21,013 nt of DNA from contig CALSCQ010002741.1 of NCBI GenBank assembly GCA_943704525.1, forward strand, positions 1-21,013. Direction: 5' to 3'. Shown one piece after another: positions 19,763-21,013 of the stretch; position 1 is the first letter of the stretch; each line of letters begins with the position of its first letter. Made by a program: the position numbers and the translations under genes. The notes beneath the pieces were generated by a model that searched no databases, had not been told where the DNA came from, and saw nothing but the letters and a program-made list of their open reading frames with translations. The DNA comes from Pigoraptor vietnamica (taxonomy: Eukaryota; Opisthokonta; Filasterea).

Positions 19763-20786
19763 ATGAACTTTGCGACGTTTGCGGGCCTGAGCACGGCGCT
19801 TGCTGTTGCGGTGATGGCGCACTCGCTGACGCAGAAGGAGCAGTTCTATCCCGCGGTGGTCCACCTCACGCGGTCGAGTGGCAGCATGATGGTGCGTGAC
19901 GTGGCACGACTGATCCCTTCGTTGTTTTGTCCCTGCGTGCCGGCTCTTTAACGCCCCTTCGCGCAGGTGCTGTACAACATGGGCCTGGTGCTCGTCATTC
20001 TCTTCGGCAAACTCATGCAGCGCATCTTTTTTGGTCAGCTGCGTGCCATTGAGGTCGAGGTGTGTGTTTCGAGTGGGCGCCAAATGTTTGCTTGTAGAAG
20101 TTGTGTGTTTCGTGTGCTGTGCGTGTGTGCTGTGCGTGAGTGCTGTGCGTGCGTGCTGTGTGTCGTGCTGTGCGCCCGTCGAAGTGCTCCTGACGCCCTG
20201 TCCCCAGCACCTCTACGAGCGGTCGTGGTATGCCGTGACGGAGACGTGCCTTGCCATGTCCATCTTCCGCGACGAGTTCAACGCGAATTTTGTGGTTTTC
20301 TTCACCGTCCTCCTCTTCCTCAAGATATTCCACTGGCTCGCCCAAGACCGCGTGGACTTTGTGAGTCGTTTTGTGCGCGCGTTGATTGTTGTGTGTGGCT
20401 GTGTGCTCAACGCAGTCGTGCCGTCGCAGATGGAACAGAGCCCCGGCGTGTCGTGGGTTTTTTACACGCGCATAACGAGCATCGTCACGCTGCTTGCGCT
20501 GCTTGACGGCGCGTTCATCTACCACGCCGTCATGCACTCGATCGCCAAGGGGCCTTCCATGCAGCTGCTCTTTGGCTTTGAGGTGCGTGCAGGGTCTCGC
20601 CACTGGCAGCGCTGCCGTGCCTTGTGGTCGTTTCTTACGCTCGTGTCCCTCGGCCGCAGTTTATTGTGCTAGCGACATTGCTAGTGACGACGGTGGTCAA
20701 GTTTGTGCTGCACACCATCGACCTCCAGAGTGAGCACCCGTGGGACAACAAGTCGACCTATGTTTTCTATCTGGAGCTCACGATGG
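19763..20786 (+). CDS. SYVN1: HRD1/synoviolin ER-associated E3 ubiquitin ligase, N-terminal membrane domain (partial)
   Basis: Five exons lie in the window: 19763-19891, 19967-20059, 20208-20360, 20430-20582 and 20660-20786, giving the first 218 residues. HRD1 forms the ER-membrane channel and ligase of ERAD. The match to synoviolin is very close: SLTQKEQFYPAVVHL, LFGKLMQRIFFGQLR, ERSWYAVTETCLAMSIFRD, LKIFHWLAQDRVDFMEQSP, SMQLLFGFEF, and KFVLHTIDLQSEHPWDNK followed by the start of the sixth membrane segment. Five membrane segments are complete. The catalytic RING domain and the tail lie beyond the right edge. The last visible donor, GTGCGT at 20787, opens an intron that runs out of the window. 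Confidence 0.96.
20114..20166. repeat. 13-base tandem repeat in intron 2 of the HRD1 gene
   Basis: Units of GTGCTGTGCGTGN repeat with period 13 about four times inside intron 20060-20207. It is again GT-rich on the sense strand. Confidence 0.8.
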
Positions 20787-20822
20787 GTGCGTGACACTCT
20801 GCGTCGTGTCTGCGTGCCGGCT

Positions 20823-20892
20823 GTGCTGGCTTGTCCCTGTGTTGGGCTGGCCTGTGTTGTGTGCTGGCTTGTCCCTGTGTTGGGCTGGCCTG
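20823..20892. repeat. Exact 32-base repeat with period 38 in HRD1 intron 5
   Basis: The 32 bases at 20823-20854 (starting GTGCTGGCTTGTCCC) recur without change at 20861-20892. They lie in the intron that opens at 20787. The identity points to a recent duplication. Confidence 0.9.
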
Positions 20893-20978
20893 GTTGTGTG
20901 CTGCCTGTGTCCCTGGCCACGTCTCTGTGGTTTGGCTGTGTCCAATATGCCTTCGCTGGCACTCTTCACTTTCTGACC

Positions 20979-21013
20979 CCTCCCTCCCTCCCTCCCTCCC
21001 TCCCTCCCTCCCT
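20979..21013. repeat. (CCCT)n tract at the window edge
   Basis: CCCT units run from 20979 to the last base of the window, inside the HRD1 intron. The tract continues beyond the edge. Confidence 0.9.

Noticed and set aside
20979-21013. (CCCT)n as a telomere-like end
   Set aside because: It is a tetranucleotide tract inside an HRD1 intron and the gene must continue beyond it, so it is not a chromosome end.

Overview
This window is nuclear DNA of a GC-rich, intron-rich eukaryote with tightly packed genes, most likely a single-celled protist. The species cannot be named from the sequence. Nine protein genes can be modelled, with about 54 short introns (roughly 55-220 bases) that keep GT...AG ends. 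In eight of them the splice phases join into one open frame from ATG to stop. The ninth runs off the right edge. No tRNA, rRNA, CRISPR array, transposon or virus-derived element was found.

Left block, both genes on the minus strand. Positions 54-3125 encode a secreted fusion of a bacterial-type Bmp/PnrA substrate-binding domain with a six-motif kelch propeller. Positions 3524-7619 encode a 958-residue protein with three tandem Cys/His repeats and a C-terminal hydrophobic segment, of no family I can name. Middle block: 8404-9746 (+) is a secreted protein with a six-cysteine knot-like module and a domain that resembles bacterial hypothetical proteins. 10175-11886 (-) is a VIP36/LMAN2-type L-type lectin that ends in KRFY.

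Right block. 12499-15837 (+) is STRIP1/2 (FAM40/Far11), the STRIPAK scaffold. 15947-17042 (+) is a divergent profilin. 17057-17884 (-) is protein phosphatase inhibitor 2. 18207-19464 (+) is SURF2. 19763 onward (+) is the membrane domain of the ERAD ubiquitin ligase HRD1/synoviolin. The lectin and HRD1 both serve quality control in the secretory pathway; STRIP and inhibitor 2 regulate PP2A and PP1. Their nearness is probably the chance result of a compact genome.

The features most worth a second look are the Bmp-kelch fusion, the triple Cys-repeat membrane protein, the bacterial-like secreted protein, the all-sense orientation of UG repeats in introns, the unusual GUG(C/G)GU donor sites, the many stopless introns of length 3n in the STRIP gene, and paired CACGTG sites in a divergent promoter.
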